Shown here: one piece after another, positions 43,924 to 56,800 of the stretch | Position numbering within the stretch: the first letter of the stretch is position 1 | Layout: each line of letters begins with the position of its first letter | Made by a program: the position numbers and the translations under genes | The notes under the pieces: generated by a model | Database searches by the model: none | Seen by the model: the letters and a program-made list of their open reading frames with translations, nothing else | Told to the model about the DNA's origin: nothing | NCBI RefSeq assembly: GCF_022605725.1 | Contig: NC_065548.1 | Coordinates: forward strand, 13,735,644 to 13,799,643 | From: Anthonomus grandis grandis | Lineage: Eukaryota > Arthropoda > Insecta > Coleoptera > Curculionidae | Length of the DNA stretch: 64,000 bases | Direction of reading: 5' to 3'

Positions 43924-44790
43924 TTACTCTTCTCCTTTCCAATATGGCGACATTGAGTATAGTGATTTTAATTTACCATAATAATATTCATCTCTATTAT
44001 AACCAATAAGTCTTAAAAACTTGATTTGGACGCGTTCTATTAAATTAATATAAGGTATATAACTAGGGTTCCAGATATTGGAACAGTTGTCAAGAATTCT
44101 AAACAATTGCACAATAGAATTTTTTAATCTTGAAAATTCAGAAGTTTTTGTAGATTTTATTAAGAAACTGAGTATTCTAAGAGCCAGAAACAATATTTAA
44201 ATATTTGACATATGTCCTTTAAATGACTGGTTATTATCCAATACAATACCAAGGGCCCTAACTTTGCTAACAACTTTTTCACATCAACCATCGGTCTACC
44301 ATGGGATCCTTGTGGCGCTCCTGATGAAATATTAATGGATCTTGTCAGGAAATTACAAAATTTAACTTAAAAATATGCAGCCAATTAGCAAACTCAACCC
44401 ACGACCCCCAAAACCTTTAACTTTGTCACAATTTTAAAGATTGTAGAGCACTCTGTGAAAGGCGCTGAAGAAATTAGTATATACAGAGTCGACTTGGCCA
44501 CCTGCTTTTTCAGGATAGAGCGGACATACGATAAAAATACAAAACCTTAAAATCATTGCATGAAAAACCAGGACTTAATCAACTAATATGAAGTCTAAGT
44601 TTATATAAGCACGTTGAATACTTCTATGGTCACAAAAACATAATTTAGAATCTAATAGTACTTTAAGATCCTTTACCACTTTCACCATTCTTACTAACTC
44701 ATCATCAGTACTATAATTATATGTAAATGAAAATTTAGATTTAGCAAAAGATATACAATAAGCTTATCAATATTAAAACACATTCCATTT
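43924..44790 (-). pseudogene. LINE C-terminal fragment, minus strand
   Basis: VKDLKVLLDSKLCFCDH at about 44620-44680 and IWNPSYIPYINLIERVQIKF at about 44030-44090, the post-RT region of Jockey/CR1-like LINEs. Confidence 0.65.
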
Positions 44791-44794
44791 AAGT

Positions 44795-45512
44795 ACATGC
44801 CTTTACCATTTTTACGCTGACGATGCTCAGTTGTATCACTCTTTTCTGCCAGAAGATGCTAAAAATGCGAAAGCAAAAATTAATCAAGACTTACAAGCTA
44901 AAATTAAATCCTTCTAAGTCGTCTGTAATCGTCTGTATTGGTAATAAGCAAAAAATTAACCATATTTTAAACAGCAATACTATTAATATTAAGATGGGTG
45001 ATGCTAATATTCCTGTTGTAGATAATTGCAAAAGTTTGGGCTTAATAGTGGATAGTGATTTGCGAGTTCATCAACACGTTTCTAATGTTCTAAAAAAAGG
45101 GTATTTTGCATTAAAATTTATTTACTTACATAGGCATTATCTAAGTGAAGATATTAAAAAAATGTTGTGTGACTCTTTAGTGCTATCACAATGCAATTAT
45201 TGCGATGTTGTTTACGGTTGGTGCCTAGACTTACATTCACTTACTTTTTTTTATAAAATTCTTAAATACCGTAGTCCACCTTACCTATACCTTAAGATTA
45301 CTTTTAGAAATGATGTTCACCATTTGGGCTTAAGAAGAAACACAATTCATATTCCAAAACATAAGACTCAATTATTTAAAAGGTCCTTTTCCTATAATTT
45401 TGCATATCAGATGAACTCTTTGGGCATACATTTTGAGTTGGGTTTGGTGTCTGTTCAGACTTTTCGCAGAGGAATGATGGTGCATCTGATGAGTCAGCAG
45501 CTATCTGCGTAA
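44795..45512 (+). pseudogene. LINE (CR1/Jockey-like) 3' fragment
   Basis: Starts in the RT box FYADDAQLYHSFLPEDAKNA, then LNPSKSSVIVCIG, DNCKSLGLIVDSDLRVHQHV and YFALKFIYLHRHYLS, ending LMSQQLSA with TAA at 45510-45512. The frame from 44823 is open for 229 codons, so it is one of the least decayed LINE pieces here. Truncated at its 5' end; an ATT repeat follows at 45819. Confidence 0.8.
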
Positions 45513-45817
45513 AATATTGAAGCGTCAATATTGTTAGTTTGGGTATGGGTGAAAACTAAAAATCTGTGTTTACTGTGTTTTTTTTTGTGAGGTACTATGT
45601 TAATGTTCTACATTTTTTGGGTAGGTGTGTATAATTAAACTTAGTCTGTTACACGCGTTTCTATATTTTTTTTTAGTTAGTGTTTTTAAGTTTTGGGCAC
45701 AATGTTAAAGACCAGAATCTGCCTTGGCAAAATTCTGAATTTGTTGGCCTTTTATTTGCATAAAATAATAAATATGTATTTTTTTTATGTAGTTATGATG
45801 AGTTTGCAAATACAAAA

Positions 45818-45818
<1 letters not shown>

Positions 45819-45877
<59 letters not shown>
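45819..45877 (+). repeat. (ATT)n microsatellite, about 19 units
   Basis: Uninterrupted TTA/ATT units; lies about 300 bp past the LINE stop and probably marks its 3' tail, after which sequence changes. Confidence 0.95.
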
Positions 45878-45878
<1 letters not shown>

Positions 45879-45984
45879 AGCAGGATCAGTATAAATACTT
45901 TCAAGTGAATGAGTGAATGAATACTTTTACCCTCAATTGACAATAACTTAATGAGTAATAAATGTTTTGATACTCACACTCTGT

Positions 45985-46150
45985 TTTCTACTGGTAAGAA
46001 AACTCGTTAAACATTTCATGATATAATTCCCTATCCATATGATTGCAACTTAGTCAACAATAACGTGTGAATAAGTTTATCGAATGCCTTTGACATGTAA
46101 ATTACATCGAGTTGGGCACCCCTTTTTAAATGCACTTTAGTATTTAAAGA
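45985..46150 (-). pseudogene. LINE reverse-transcriptase scrap
   Basis: Minus strand reads DVIYMSKAFDKLIHTLLLTK, then LQSYG. Short and isolated. Confidence 0.55.
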
Positions 46151-47540
46151 AGAATCATTGTTCATCAACAACTATGCCCTTATATTTCCAAAAACTAAGC
46201 AACAAGTGCATCTCCTCGATTGACCTAATAATATTGTGACTTAATAAATTTCGAAAAAAAATCACATACAGCATCAGTACGATTTTTCGTCCTTAAAAAA
46301 CAACAAATGGCAAATTTTGTGGAATTCAAACATACCAGCTTGTAACTCAACTTTTGGATGTAGGTATCTAAGTCTGATTAAATCATAATATTTTTGTATT
46401 TAAAGGTTGTGATTTTTCCATGCATATTTTCTTTTAACTTGTTAACATTTACATGGAAACTATGTGCTAAACAGTACGTATCTCAAGAAAAGTTAAAATT
46501 TATTTTGATTTTTGAATTTTTAATGTTTTATTGAAACTATTTTTTTTAAATTAGGTTTTCAACCAATTTCTTTAATTTAAATTTATTTTTTAATTCTTTT
46601 CTAAGGTTTTAGAAAGAAGTTATATTTTCTTATGTTCATATAATTTTTTACTTACTCAATGTAATTATTTATTTTTTCTCGCTTTTCTTATTTATAAAAT
46701 TGAAATTGTCAAATAAAATAATAAATAAAAGTATCATTTAGATTTACATAAGAAATAATCTTGTAACTATTAAAAAACAAACTGTTAAGATGAAAGAAGA
46801 AGACAATAATCACGTTTTTAATACTGCTGCTATTTTATTATCATATTTCCCGATTTATTTGAGAAACTTTAAAGGGTTGGCTGTTAAAAAAAAGGGAGTA
46901 GGTCAACTTCAGATAATGGAAATTACGAGTGTGTACATTTTGGAAATATTTCTCTAATCCAGAACAATTCACCTAAGATAAAACCTTATGTTTTTAGAAC
47001 CCTGACTTTATGTTCTTTTAGAGTTTCCAATTTCAATAAACCATTTGAATATCACAACGGTTTTGTTAAAAACCTAAATAGGCAAAATCAAGTTTCTTCC
47101 AGTGATGCAGAAAAAAACTATATTTTTCAAAGTTTTCACAAATTAAACAAATATTTCCAAGTTTATTTATGATTAGCTACTTCCTGAGATAATAATAAAT
47201 AAATAAATAAAACAAGACAAACAGTAAAAAATTATATTCCAAATACAGATATAAACGAGTCCTTATCACGCAAACAAAAACATGAAAAAAATTATTTTTA
47301 ATATTGCCAACTGCACTAGTTTATTCGCTATAACATGTGTAAATAACCTAAAAGAGATTATTATGTGTCTGTAGGACTTATAAATTATGGAATCATATTT
47401 AAAAATACCAATAGTATTGGGACAACATGCCCCATAAATGTATCTCTTAGACTAAAATCACAGGGCAAACGTATTTAAAACCACCATAAAACAGTTTTAA
47501 TTATCCATATAAATTTCTTAAAATTTCACTCTCTTCCACT
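46151..47540. other. AT-rich region downstream of gene B
   Basis: Expected to include gene B's 3' untranslated region next to 47541; minus-strand poly(A)-type signals (tttatt on plus) occur at about 47161 and 47319. No further gene seen. Confidence 0.4.
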
Positions 47541-47826
47541 TCACAAAAATCCATTTTTCTCTTTATGCTTCAAAGGAATCTCCTCGATAGGATCCCCTCT
47601 GGTTATCACATGTTGCTTCCTATTAATTACTTTTGTAGTACATATTCTGTAACAGTAACAACTTTCCAACAGTATAGATGAGAGGATGCAAATTATGCCG
47701 ACTGCCAGGCAAATATTTTCAAAATTGCTGAGGATTCTGAGGTAGAAGATCAAGTCCTCAGGAATGAGTACGTTTTGTTCAAACCAAAGGATTGGCATGT
47801 AGACTCTTGGTACTTTGGAGAATACG
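47541..47826 (-). CDS. Gene B last exon
   Basis: 286 nt after acceptor tttccag, phase 2 in, exactly like gene A's last exon. Encodes VFSKVPRVYMPILWF, the second membrane segment and the tail. The frame stays open upstream to 48128 through the intron, which is incidental. Confidence 0.9.
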
Positions 47827-50800
47827 CTGGAAAGGAAATAATTTCGGTGAGGAAGTTTGATTAGAAATAAATGTTCTAAGGATATTCCAATTAGATTTTT
47901 AAGAAAATATATAAGAATATTCTTAGAATTACTGTAAAAACTAAAATGACTTTTACTTCCTAGAGTAAATGAGGTTTTTTTACAATCTGTGCCAAGAAAA
48001 ATCCAGACTTTTAAATAAAATAATATATTTGTCTGTCTCTTTCTCAAAAATGAGTCTTTCCACATAGTGGTTACTGACAAATTGGATTGAAAGAAATTTT
48101 TTAAAATATTACATGTCATCATATTCATTCGGGTGCGTTTTCAGGAGATATTGGTCTGAGTAATAAAAATCGGGTAGTGATGTGACTCATTTAACCTACT
48201 TAATCTTTACCACACTTGCGCGTGGTGCATTCTTCTCTCATAAACGAGGCTCTGACGATCCGTTCACTGCGGTGTAACCGTAATACCGAGGTTAAGGAAA
48301 TGTAGCTCTCTACAGTAAGACTCTCTACAACCCCGCAGTGGCAGTGGAAGAAAAAAATACGTTCCTTGACTTCCTGGCACACTTTGAATTATGAAGAGTT
48401 AATAGGAGTGCTGAACGTGACCAAGCCCACATGAAATTATCAAAAATTTGATCACTGATATTGTGCAAGATCACAATATTGTGCAAGATGTCAACATACT
48501 GAATCAATTTTCATTCAGTAATGGTAAGAGCGAGGGTGCCCATCCACACAAAACGAGAGTATGCGCAATCTCAATGGGCGTCAGGAGGGATATAAGACAG
48601 TTCAAATTTGAAGAAATAGAAAAGGTTATTGAAAATAACAAAACTTCTTCTCTGGTACCAATAACATATGTAAGCTGGAGAATGGAGCAGGCTATACAAG
48701 TTCAAGCAAGAAAGAAATTTTAAAGTTGGATGAGGACTTTTATACAGAATTATACAAAGAAAGGAAACATAATCTGCCTCAGAAATTGCCTCATATTCAA
48801 AACCAAGCTTTAGAGAATATTCCTCATATTACTCTGGATCAGATAAGAGGGTCACTGAAAGAAATGAAAGACAATAAAGCCCCAAGCGAAGACGAAATTC
48901 TTATTGAGTCTGTTAAAGCAAGAGGAAACATATTGCTTAAGAATATAGGCTGATTTTTCAATGCATGTCTTTTAAAGAGAACAACATAGACCGATGAGCT
49001 TATTGTCGCATGTCTACAAACTCTTTATGAATATTGTAGCTAAGCTGATCATCTGATTTCTAAATTAAATTTATACCAGCCACGTAAATAGGCGGGATTT
49101 AGAGTAGGGTATGGAACGAATGACCACTCGCAATTTATTAAGACTCTAATAGAAACTGCATCGAGTATGATAAGCGACATCTATTCATAGATTTCAAAAA
49201 GGCATTCAACCGCGTAAATCAACACCGACATAATTCTCTATTAAAAAAAAGTATATAAACAGGCTATGTAAGGTTACATGTAGATACAAATAATCTTCAA
49301 ATGGTAAGAGTTCGTCAGGGCGACTCAATATATGCGAAACTATTTACTACAATCATAATCAAATGCCTTTAAGAGAGTAAACTGGGAAGAAATTGGCATA
49401 AATATCGAGGTAGAGTTCTTAAAGCACTTGACGTTCTCTGATTATATTGTCATAACTGCCGACAGTATTGACCAGGCACAGACTATGTTAAAGAGCCTTC
49501 ATGAAGAGTGCAACAAAGTCGGCTTAAAAATAAAATTTACGAAGATACAACTTATGACCAATCTTGTCATGAGCGAGAATATCTCAGTAGAGTATTGAAG
49601 AGTATCGAAAATGTTACCTCATATAAGTATCTGGAACATGAGAACAGAATTGGCCGAGATAATTAAACCTGCGAGCTGAAAAGGAGAAAAGGCTTGGGAT
49701 GGGCAGCATTCGGAAAAATTTTAAAACTAAAAAAAAGTTTTCAAATCAAATATTTCTGTAAACGTATAATCGATTTTTTTCAGAAATTTTTTTTTTCGAA
49801 TTCGAACTAACTATACCAGCGGATTGTTCTTATCAAGTACATCACGAAAACACCGGGTTATTACAGGATTCGATCAGAAATAAGGGAATGAGAGCACATT
49901 AAAAAGTTGGAAATTGTCACTTTTTGACCTCGTTTTTGAGGCCAACGGGTACAGCCGTTAGAATGGGGGTAAATGGGAGGAGCCTAAACGAAAAACCGGT
50001 ACGGTAAAAAGGGCTAGCCTTCGCTTCTGCGAGATCGTTTATTCTGTGCCTATGTTCAGCAGTGGACACGAATGGTTGTTTAATGATAATTGTCATTCAT
50101 TAAGTTTCCAAAGTTTTGGGAATAAATTATGAAGTTTTTGCTGATCTTCTATAGGAAATGAAAATAGCTTTTTAAGGCCTTTAGATTTTTTTAAGTTGCA
50201 CATATCAGCTAATTTAGCAACTGGAAGAAAAATGCACAAAGAAATAGTGTACTTTTTCTAAAATTGTACAAAAATGGCACTTATTTAATTATTAATAATA
50301 TTTTAGAAATATTATACTTTTTATTTGTACCAGCTCAAAAAGGCAACTTAAAATTTCTTTCGTGTCTATTTTTGGGGAAAATTTATCAAAATATGTTTCA
50401 AATATAGCCTAAAGCTCAAGTTGACAGCTATAACTATTTACCGACCCTTTAGTAGAGATCAAATTGAGCTCTTTGCTTTTCTTAATCTATACTAATGGCA
50501 TCATACCTCATACCAACCTCAAACCCAACTTTTTTCAGATTACCTTAATCTTAGTGGTTCCTAAATAATTTTGTCTCAAAATTTTAATTTTGTTCTAGAT
50601 AAAAATAAGCTTGAAAATAAAATCAAAAAGAAAATCAAGCAGCTAAAATGTTATTTTTTGTAAAAATGTGTAGAAACTCGAATCTGATAATTTTTTAGAA
50701 ATTTTAAAAGCAGGCTCACATCAGAATTGAATACTTCTTTTAAAATTGTTTCGGCTTTCCTATTGATCCTCAATTAACTTCAGACTCCTGTTGTGCAAAA

Positions 50801-53800
50801 TCTGAAGTAAAAAAAAGGGGGACGGAACAAAAAAATGCGACAACTATATACTTATCTATAGTGAAAAAGAAATAAACGAAAGAGCCAAATCTGGTGTGGG
50901 ACCTTGCCAAGTACATTACGAAAATACCGGGTTATAACAGGATTCGATCAGAAATAAGGGAATGAGAGCACTTTGAAAATTCGGAAGATGTCACTTTTTG
51001 ATCTCGATTTTGAGGCCAAAAATGGGCATCAAAAATGCCATAAATCGGCTATCGTAAAAGCTACGACCTTGCGGATGGTCTCGTTGGATTCAGAAGGACG
51101 AAACAAAGACAAAACCGTTGTAATTTTTCCGATAGCTCCCATAGAAACCGAGATGTCGGCCTTCAAAGTTTGGGTTTTTTCATTTTTCGGGTATACCCCC
51201 CCGTTTCGATTTTTTTCAGAAAAATTTTTTTTTTTAGAAATTGAACTAACTATACCAGCGGATTGTTCTTATGAAGTACATCACGAAAATACCGGGTTAT
51301 AACAGGATTCGATCAGAAATAAGGGAATGAGAGCACTTTGAAAATTCGGAAGATGTCACTTTTTGACCTCGTTTTTGAGGCCAAAAATGGGCATCATGAA
51401 TGCCATATCTCGGCTATCGTAATAGCTACGACCTTGCGGATGGTCTTGTTGGATTCAGAAGGACGAAACTAAGACAAAACTGTTGGAATTTTCCCGATAG
51501 CGCCAATAGAAGCCGAGATATCGGCCTTCAAAATTTGGAATTTTTTATTTTTTGGGTATACCCCCCCGTTTCGATTTTTTTCAGAATTTTTTTTTTTTCG
51601 AATTCGAACTAACTATACCATCGGATTATTCTTATCAAGTACATCACGAAAATACCGGGTTATAACAGGATTCGATTAGAAATAAGGGAATGAGAGCACT
51701 TTGAAAATTCGGAAATTGTCACTTTTTGACCTCCCCGTTTCGATTTTTTAAAATTTTTTCGATCAGAAATAAGGGAATGAGATCACATTAAAAATTTGGA
51801 AATTGTCACTTTTTGACCTCGTTTTTCATGCCAAAAATGGGCATCAAAAATGCCATATCTCGGCTATCGTAAAAGCTACGACCTTGCGGATGGTCTTGTT
51901 GGATTTAGAAGGACGAAACTAAGACAAAACCGTTGAAACTTTCCCGATAACTCCTATAGAAGCCGAGATATCGGCCTTCAAAGTTTTGGTTTTTTCATTT
52001 TTCGGGTATACCCGGGTCCGTTACAGTAGCCCCCCCCAGTTGTTCAAGAGCATTATTTTTTTAGCACCCTATAGCTCTCACCTAGCACTATCTAGCACCC
52101 AACTTACAGAGCTAGCACCACACCCCCCAGCGAATTATAGAATATTTTTACTGGGGGGGGCTAATGTAACGCGAGCCCCCCCCGTTTGTGGTATTTCCCC
52201 AAAATTGTAGCACCCGATAGCCCTTACCTAGCACTACCTAGCACCCAACTTGCAGAGCTAGCACCGCACCCCCCGCGAATTATAGCATATTTTTACCGGG
52301 GGGGGCTAATGTAACGCGAGCCCCCCCCGTTTGTGGTATTTCCCCAAAATTGTAGCACCCGATAGCCCTTACCTAGCACTACCTAGCACCCAACTTGCAG
52401 AGCTAGCACCGCACCCCCCCGCGAATTATAGCATATTTTTACCGGGGAGAGCTAATGTAACGCGAGCCCCCCCGTTTCTATATTTCTCCAAAACTTTAAC
52501 ACGGTTTAACATACTACTAGCACTAACTAACACCCAACTTACAAAGCTAGCACCTCATCCCCTACCGAATTTTAGAGAACAAATTTACTGCATGGAGGGT
52601 GGGGAGTAGACAATGTAGGTAATGTAATGCTTCCGAAAAAAACAAGGGATGAATTTTCGTGCTAAAAATGAAAAAAGATAACACGTTAATGCGTAAAAAT
52701 ATTTTATTTTTCAGAGTGAAATATAAATATTCTTATTTCACATTTAACTAAAGACAAATTTTTAATATTACAAAAATGTGTTAAAATAACAAGTTGGTTT
52801 CAGTAGTAGTTATTTAATGCACATTATGTTTGACACAAAAATTATCACTTTTTAATTTTGTTTATTTAAGTTACTTTACTAGTAAAGCTTCAAAAAAAGT
52901 AGCCTTCTAATTGGCTAAAAATAAAAGAATTAAAATATTCGAACAAATAACAAATGTAGGTACAACAAACTTAACATTCTTGGTAACTAAAATAAATGGT
53001 ACAAATGGTGTAGTTATACAGGTTATTTGAGAAAATATCCTTATTTAACAAAAAAAAAAAACAGAAATAAGAACCATATTTACATTTTTTGTATTGTATC
53101 AAATTTTAATGAAGAATGCATTAATTTGAATTTAATCTAGTTCACTGCAACTGAAGCTACGAAGTATAAATTAAAACTTGAATATTAATGACAGTGGTGG
53201 GCGATACATCAATTTTCTTTTTTTGTAGGTCATCATAAAGTTCAAAACGCTTGTTATGACGGACACAGCAAGCTCTAAAATGCCCTACGTTTGAACCAAT
53301 ATGTGATACTATTCCACGAAGTTGATAAGTTTTGTCAAAAATATATAATGTTTGATTAATACTATTTAATGAACATTCTGCTGTTTTATTCAAGACATCA
53401 AACGGTTCCAAAATTAGAAGGTGTGGATTTATGGATATTTTATTACGTATGGTATCAGTTTTGCACTGTATACAAGTTTTTTCTTTAGGAATAGTATTGC
53501 TAATTTCCTGCTCTAAATCATTAAAGTTTAAACTACAAGGTATATAAGATTTTTTCATTATTGACATAAAGCTACAATTTTTGCAGTTTTTTATATATTC
53601 TGCCGAAAACATACTTCCATTAAAAAAATAATCTAGGACCTCAGAGATTGTAGCCTCGCCATTTATTTTAGTCAGACCTTGAGCAAGCTCTGTTCTAGGC
53701 CATGTTAAAAAGCACTCTGCTCTTTTGTTATACGTACTTCTGGATGCACCTTTTTTGATCATGTGTAGGACAAATGTAACAAACTTATTACCTACGATGC

Positions 53801-56800
53801 TCCCTAAGGGGTCCGTTACAGTAGCCCCCCCCCCCCAGTTGTTTACGAGCATTAATTTTTTTGCACCCTATAGCTCTCACCTAGCACTACCTAGCACCCA
53901 ACTTACAGAGCTAGCACCACACCCCCCAGCGAGTTATAGAATATGTTTACCGGGAGGGGCTAATGTAACGCGAACCCCCCCCGTTTGTGTTATTTTCCCA
54001 AAATTTTAACACCCGATAGCCCTTACGTAGCACTACCTAGCACCCAACTTAGAACGCTAGCACCACCTCCCCTAGCGAATTACAGAACATTTTTACCGGG
54101 GGGCTAATGTAACGCGAGCCCCTCCCCCCCCCCCCCCCGTTTGTGTTATTTACACAAAATTTTAGTACCCGATAGCCCTCGGCTAGCACTACCTAGCACC
54201 TAACTTAGAAAGCTAGCACCACCTTCCCTAGGGAATTACAGAATATTTTTACCGGGGAGAGCTAATGTAACGCGAGCCCCCCGTTTCTATATTTCTCCAA
54301 AACTTTAACACGGTTTAACATACTACTAGCACTAACTAGCACCTAACTTACTTACTTTAAATCGGCCCTCCCTTTATATCAAATCTCATTTTGATAATCC
54401 TAATATTCTATAGAAGTTGACTAGTCTAATAGATGCGTTGACGCTCTGTATTGCTTTGCTTATTATTAAATACCTAATCTGTGATAATATATTATGCTTA
54501 CAATACAAAAAAAATACTGTATAAAATAGTTATGATACTCAACTGACTCAACTGACGTTATTAGAAAATTAAAATCCCCACAAAAAAGGTCTGATTAAAA
54601 ATATATGTATATGTTATGATTAAAGTGTTTACTTGGTTAGTTTATAAACTAACCAATATTCTTAGCTATTTTAGTTTTAGTAGAAAATATAGAATTGATT
54701 AAATGCTGATGAATTTTTTTTTAATATTTTTAAACTAAAACAACCCCAATTTATTATTGTCCAACTCACGCTTCATACACTTTTAAACAATTTTTTTACA
54801 GGTGTTAAAAAAAAATAGTAATAATAATAGTGTTAATCAATGTAGTTTAATTAAATATTTAATATGATTATTATGGAATATGTACCTATTTAAATGTACT
54901 AGTAATATCAACTTTCCACTAAAATAGTGTTTTGCGCGAACCACGCACTTTTACGCAACCACTTGTGCGCCACTTGTTGTATTGCCTTAGGTGAGTTAAA
55001 TAAAAAAACCTGGCCAATTTTACGTTATTTAATTAAAAAGAACCCAGCGCTCCGTTTAGCCTTAAAGTCTAATCTATACTGCCTATACAGGATGTCCCGA
55101 AATTAGACGTCAATCTTTTAACCACGTATTTTATGGCCCAAAATAAGGTTAAAATTTCATATACAGTGGGGTCCAAAACGTCTTAGCTTTTAAGATACAG
55201 GGTGTTAAAGATGAAGAGGTGATGGCGGTTTTTTGTAAATATTTTCGAAACACGTGAAAATTTTTAAATAAAATTTGGTACAGTTACAAAATTTGTTATG
55301 ATCTATTTAACGAACTATAATTTTGAAATATAAAATTGAAAAATTTAAATATAATAAAATTAAGCAATAATTTATAAGAATTAATAAAAATTAGAAAATT
55401 GGCGGCTTAAATACCAACGTATATACTTAATATTCAATAAATTATATTATTACTGTTAATTATATTTTTGATTCTGGATTGATTTTTTCCTTGATTTTTT
55501 CAGAGGAAACGATTTTAATTAAATTTTCTTTAAAGTGAAAATTCTGAACAATAATATAGATAGTTTTGTTTGCAAGGTTATATTTTTAACAGATATTCGT
55601 TTTTGGTAGACCTGCCTATATCTGCAAATTAAAAAGCTAATATATGTTTTTTTAATTTCCTAACGTCATTTTCTTAAGCATCAAATTATTATTAATTAGA
55701 ATTTGGGCCATCCTGTACATAATTTGTAAAATAATATATTAACCAAGGTCACTGAGTAAGAAAAACAATATTGTCAAAAAAATATTTAGATTATAAATCC
55801 AATAATGAAGGCAAAATTTAAAAAACCTCTGTTGATTTAAATTCGACGCACGCCATTTCGAAACGCATTTCGAAAGACGCACAGCGTCGATCGATATAGC
55901 CAATTAACCCTACCCGAACCCCCTCCCCCCTACCGCTAAAAATGTTCAAATATTTTGTAATTCACTAGGGGAGGAGGTGCTAGCTTTCTAAGTTGGATGC
56001 TAGGTAGTGCTAGCTGAGGGCTATCAGGTGCTAAAATTTTGGGGAAATACCACAAACGGGGGGGGCTCGCGTTACATTAGCCCCCCCCGGTAAAAATGTT
56101 CTGTAATTCGCTAGGGGAGGTGGTGCTAGCGTTCTTAGTTGGGTGCTAGGTAGTGCTAGGTAAGGGCTATTGGGTGCTAAAATTTTGGGGAAATAGCACA
56201 AACGGGGGGGGGTTCGCGTTACATTAGCCCCCCCCCGGTGAAAATATTCTATAATTCGCTGGGGGGTGTGGTGCTAGCTCTGTAAGTTGGGTGCTAGGTA
56301 GTGCTAGGTGAGAGCTATAGGGTGCTAAAAAATTAATGCTCTTAAACAACTGGGGGGGGCTACTGTAACGGACCCGGTATACCCCCCCGTTTCGATTTTT
56401 TTCAGAAAAACATTTTTTTTCAAATTCGAACTAACTATACCATCGGATTATTCTTATCAAGTACATCACGAAAATACCGGGTTATAACAGGATTCGATTA
56501 GAAATAAGGGAATGAGAGCACTTTGAAAATTCGGAAATTGTCACTTTTTGACCTCCCCGTTTCGATTTTTTTGAATTTTTTCGATCAGAAATAAGGGAAT
56601 GAGAGCACTTTGAAAATTTGGAAATTGTCACTTTTTGACCTCGTTTTTGAGGCCAAAAATGGGCATCAAAAATGCCATATCTCGGCTATCGTAAAAGCTA
56701 CGACCTTGCGGATGGTCTTGTTGGATTCAGAAGGACTAAACTAAGACAAAACTGTTGGAATTTTCCCGATAGCTCCAATAGAAGCCGAGATATCGGCCTT

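Larger units (their letters stand above)
52013..56376. mobile_element. 4.4-kb element with GC-rich inverted ends, inserted in the 364-bp array
   Basis: The left end CGGGTCCGTTACAGTAGCC (52013) is inverted at 56358-56376, and both are flanked by GTATACC (52006-52012 and 56377-56383; GGTATACC if one ambiguous G is counted), a 7-8 bp duplication from the array unit. Subterminal C-rich repeats follow each end. The interior holds a ubiquitin-hydrolase-like fragment, a second internal left end at 53812 and a MITE. An 8-bp duplication fits hAT, P, or KDZ/Zisupton-type elements; no transposase is present to decide. Confidence 0.8.

Noticed and set aside
47827..48128. Extension of gene B's last exon upstream
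   Set aside because: The acceptor at 47827-47828 gives the same exon length and phase as gene A; the upstream frame lacks CD36 motifs.
51986..54009. Pro/Ala-rich frames in the C-rich repeats
   Set aside because: Produced by subterminal repeat composition.
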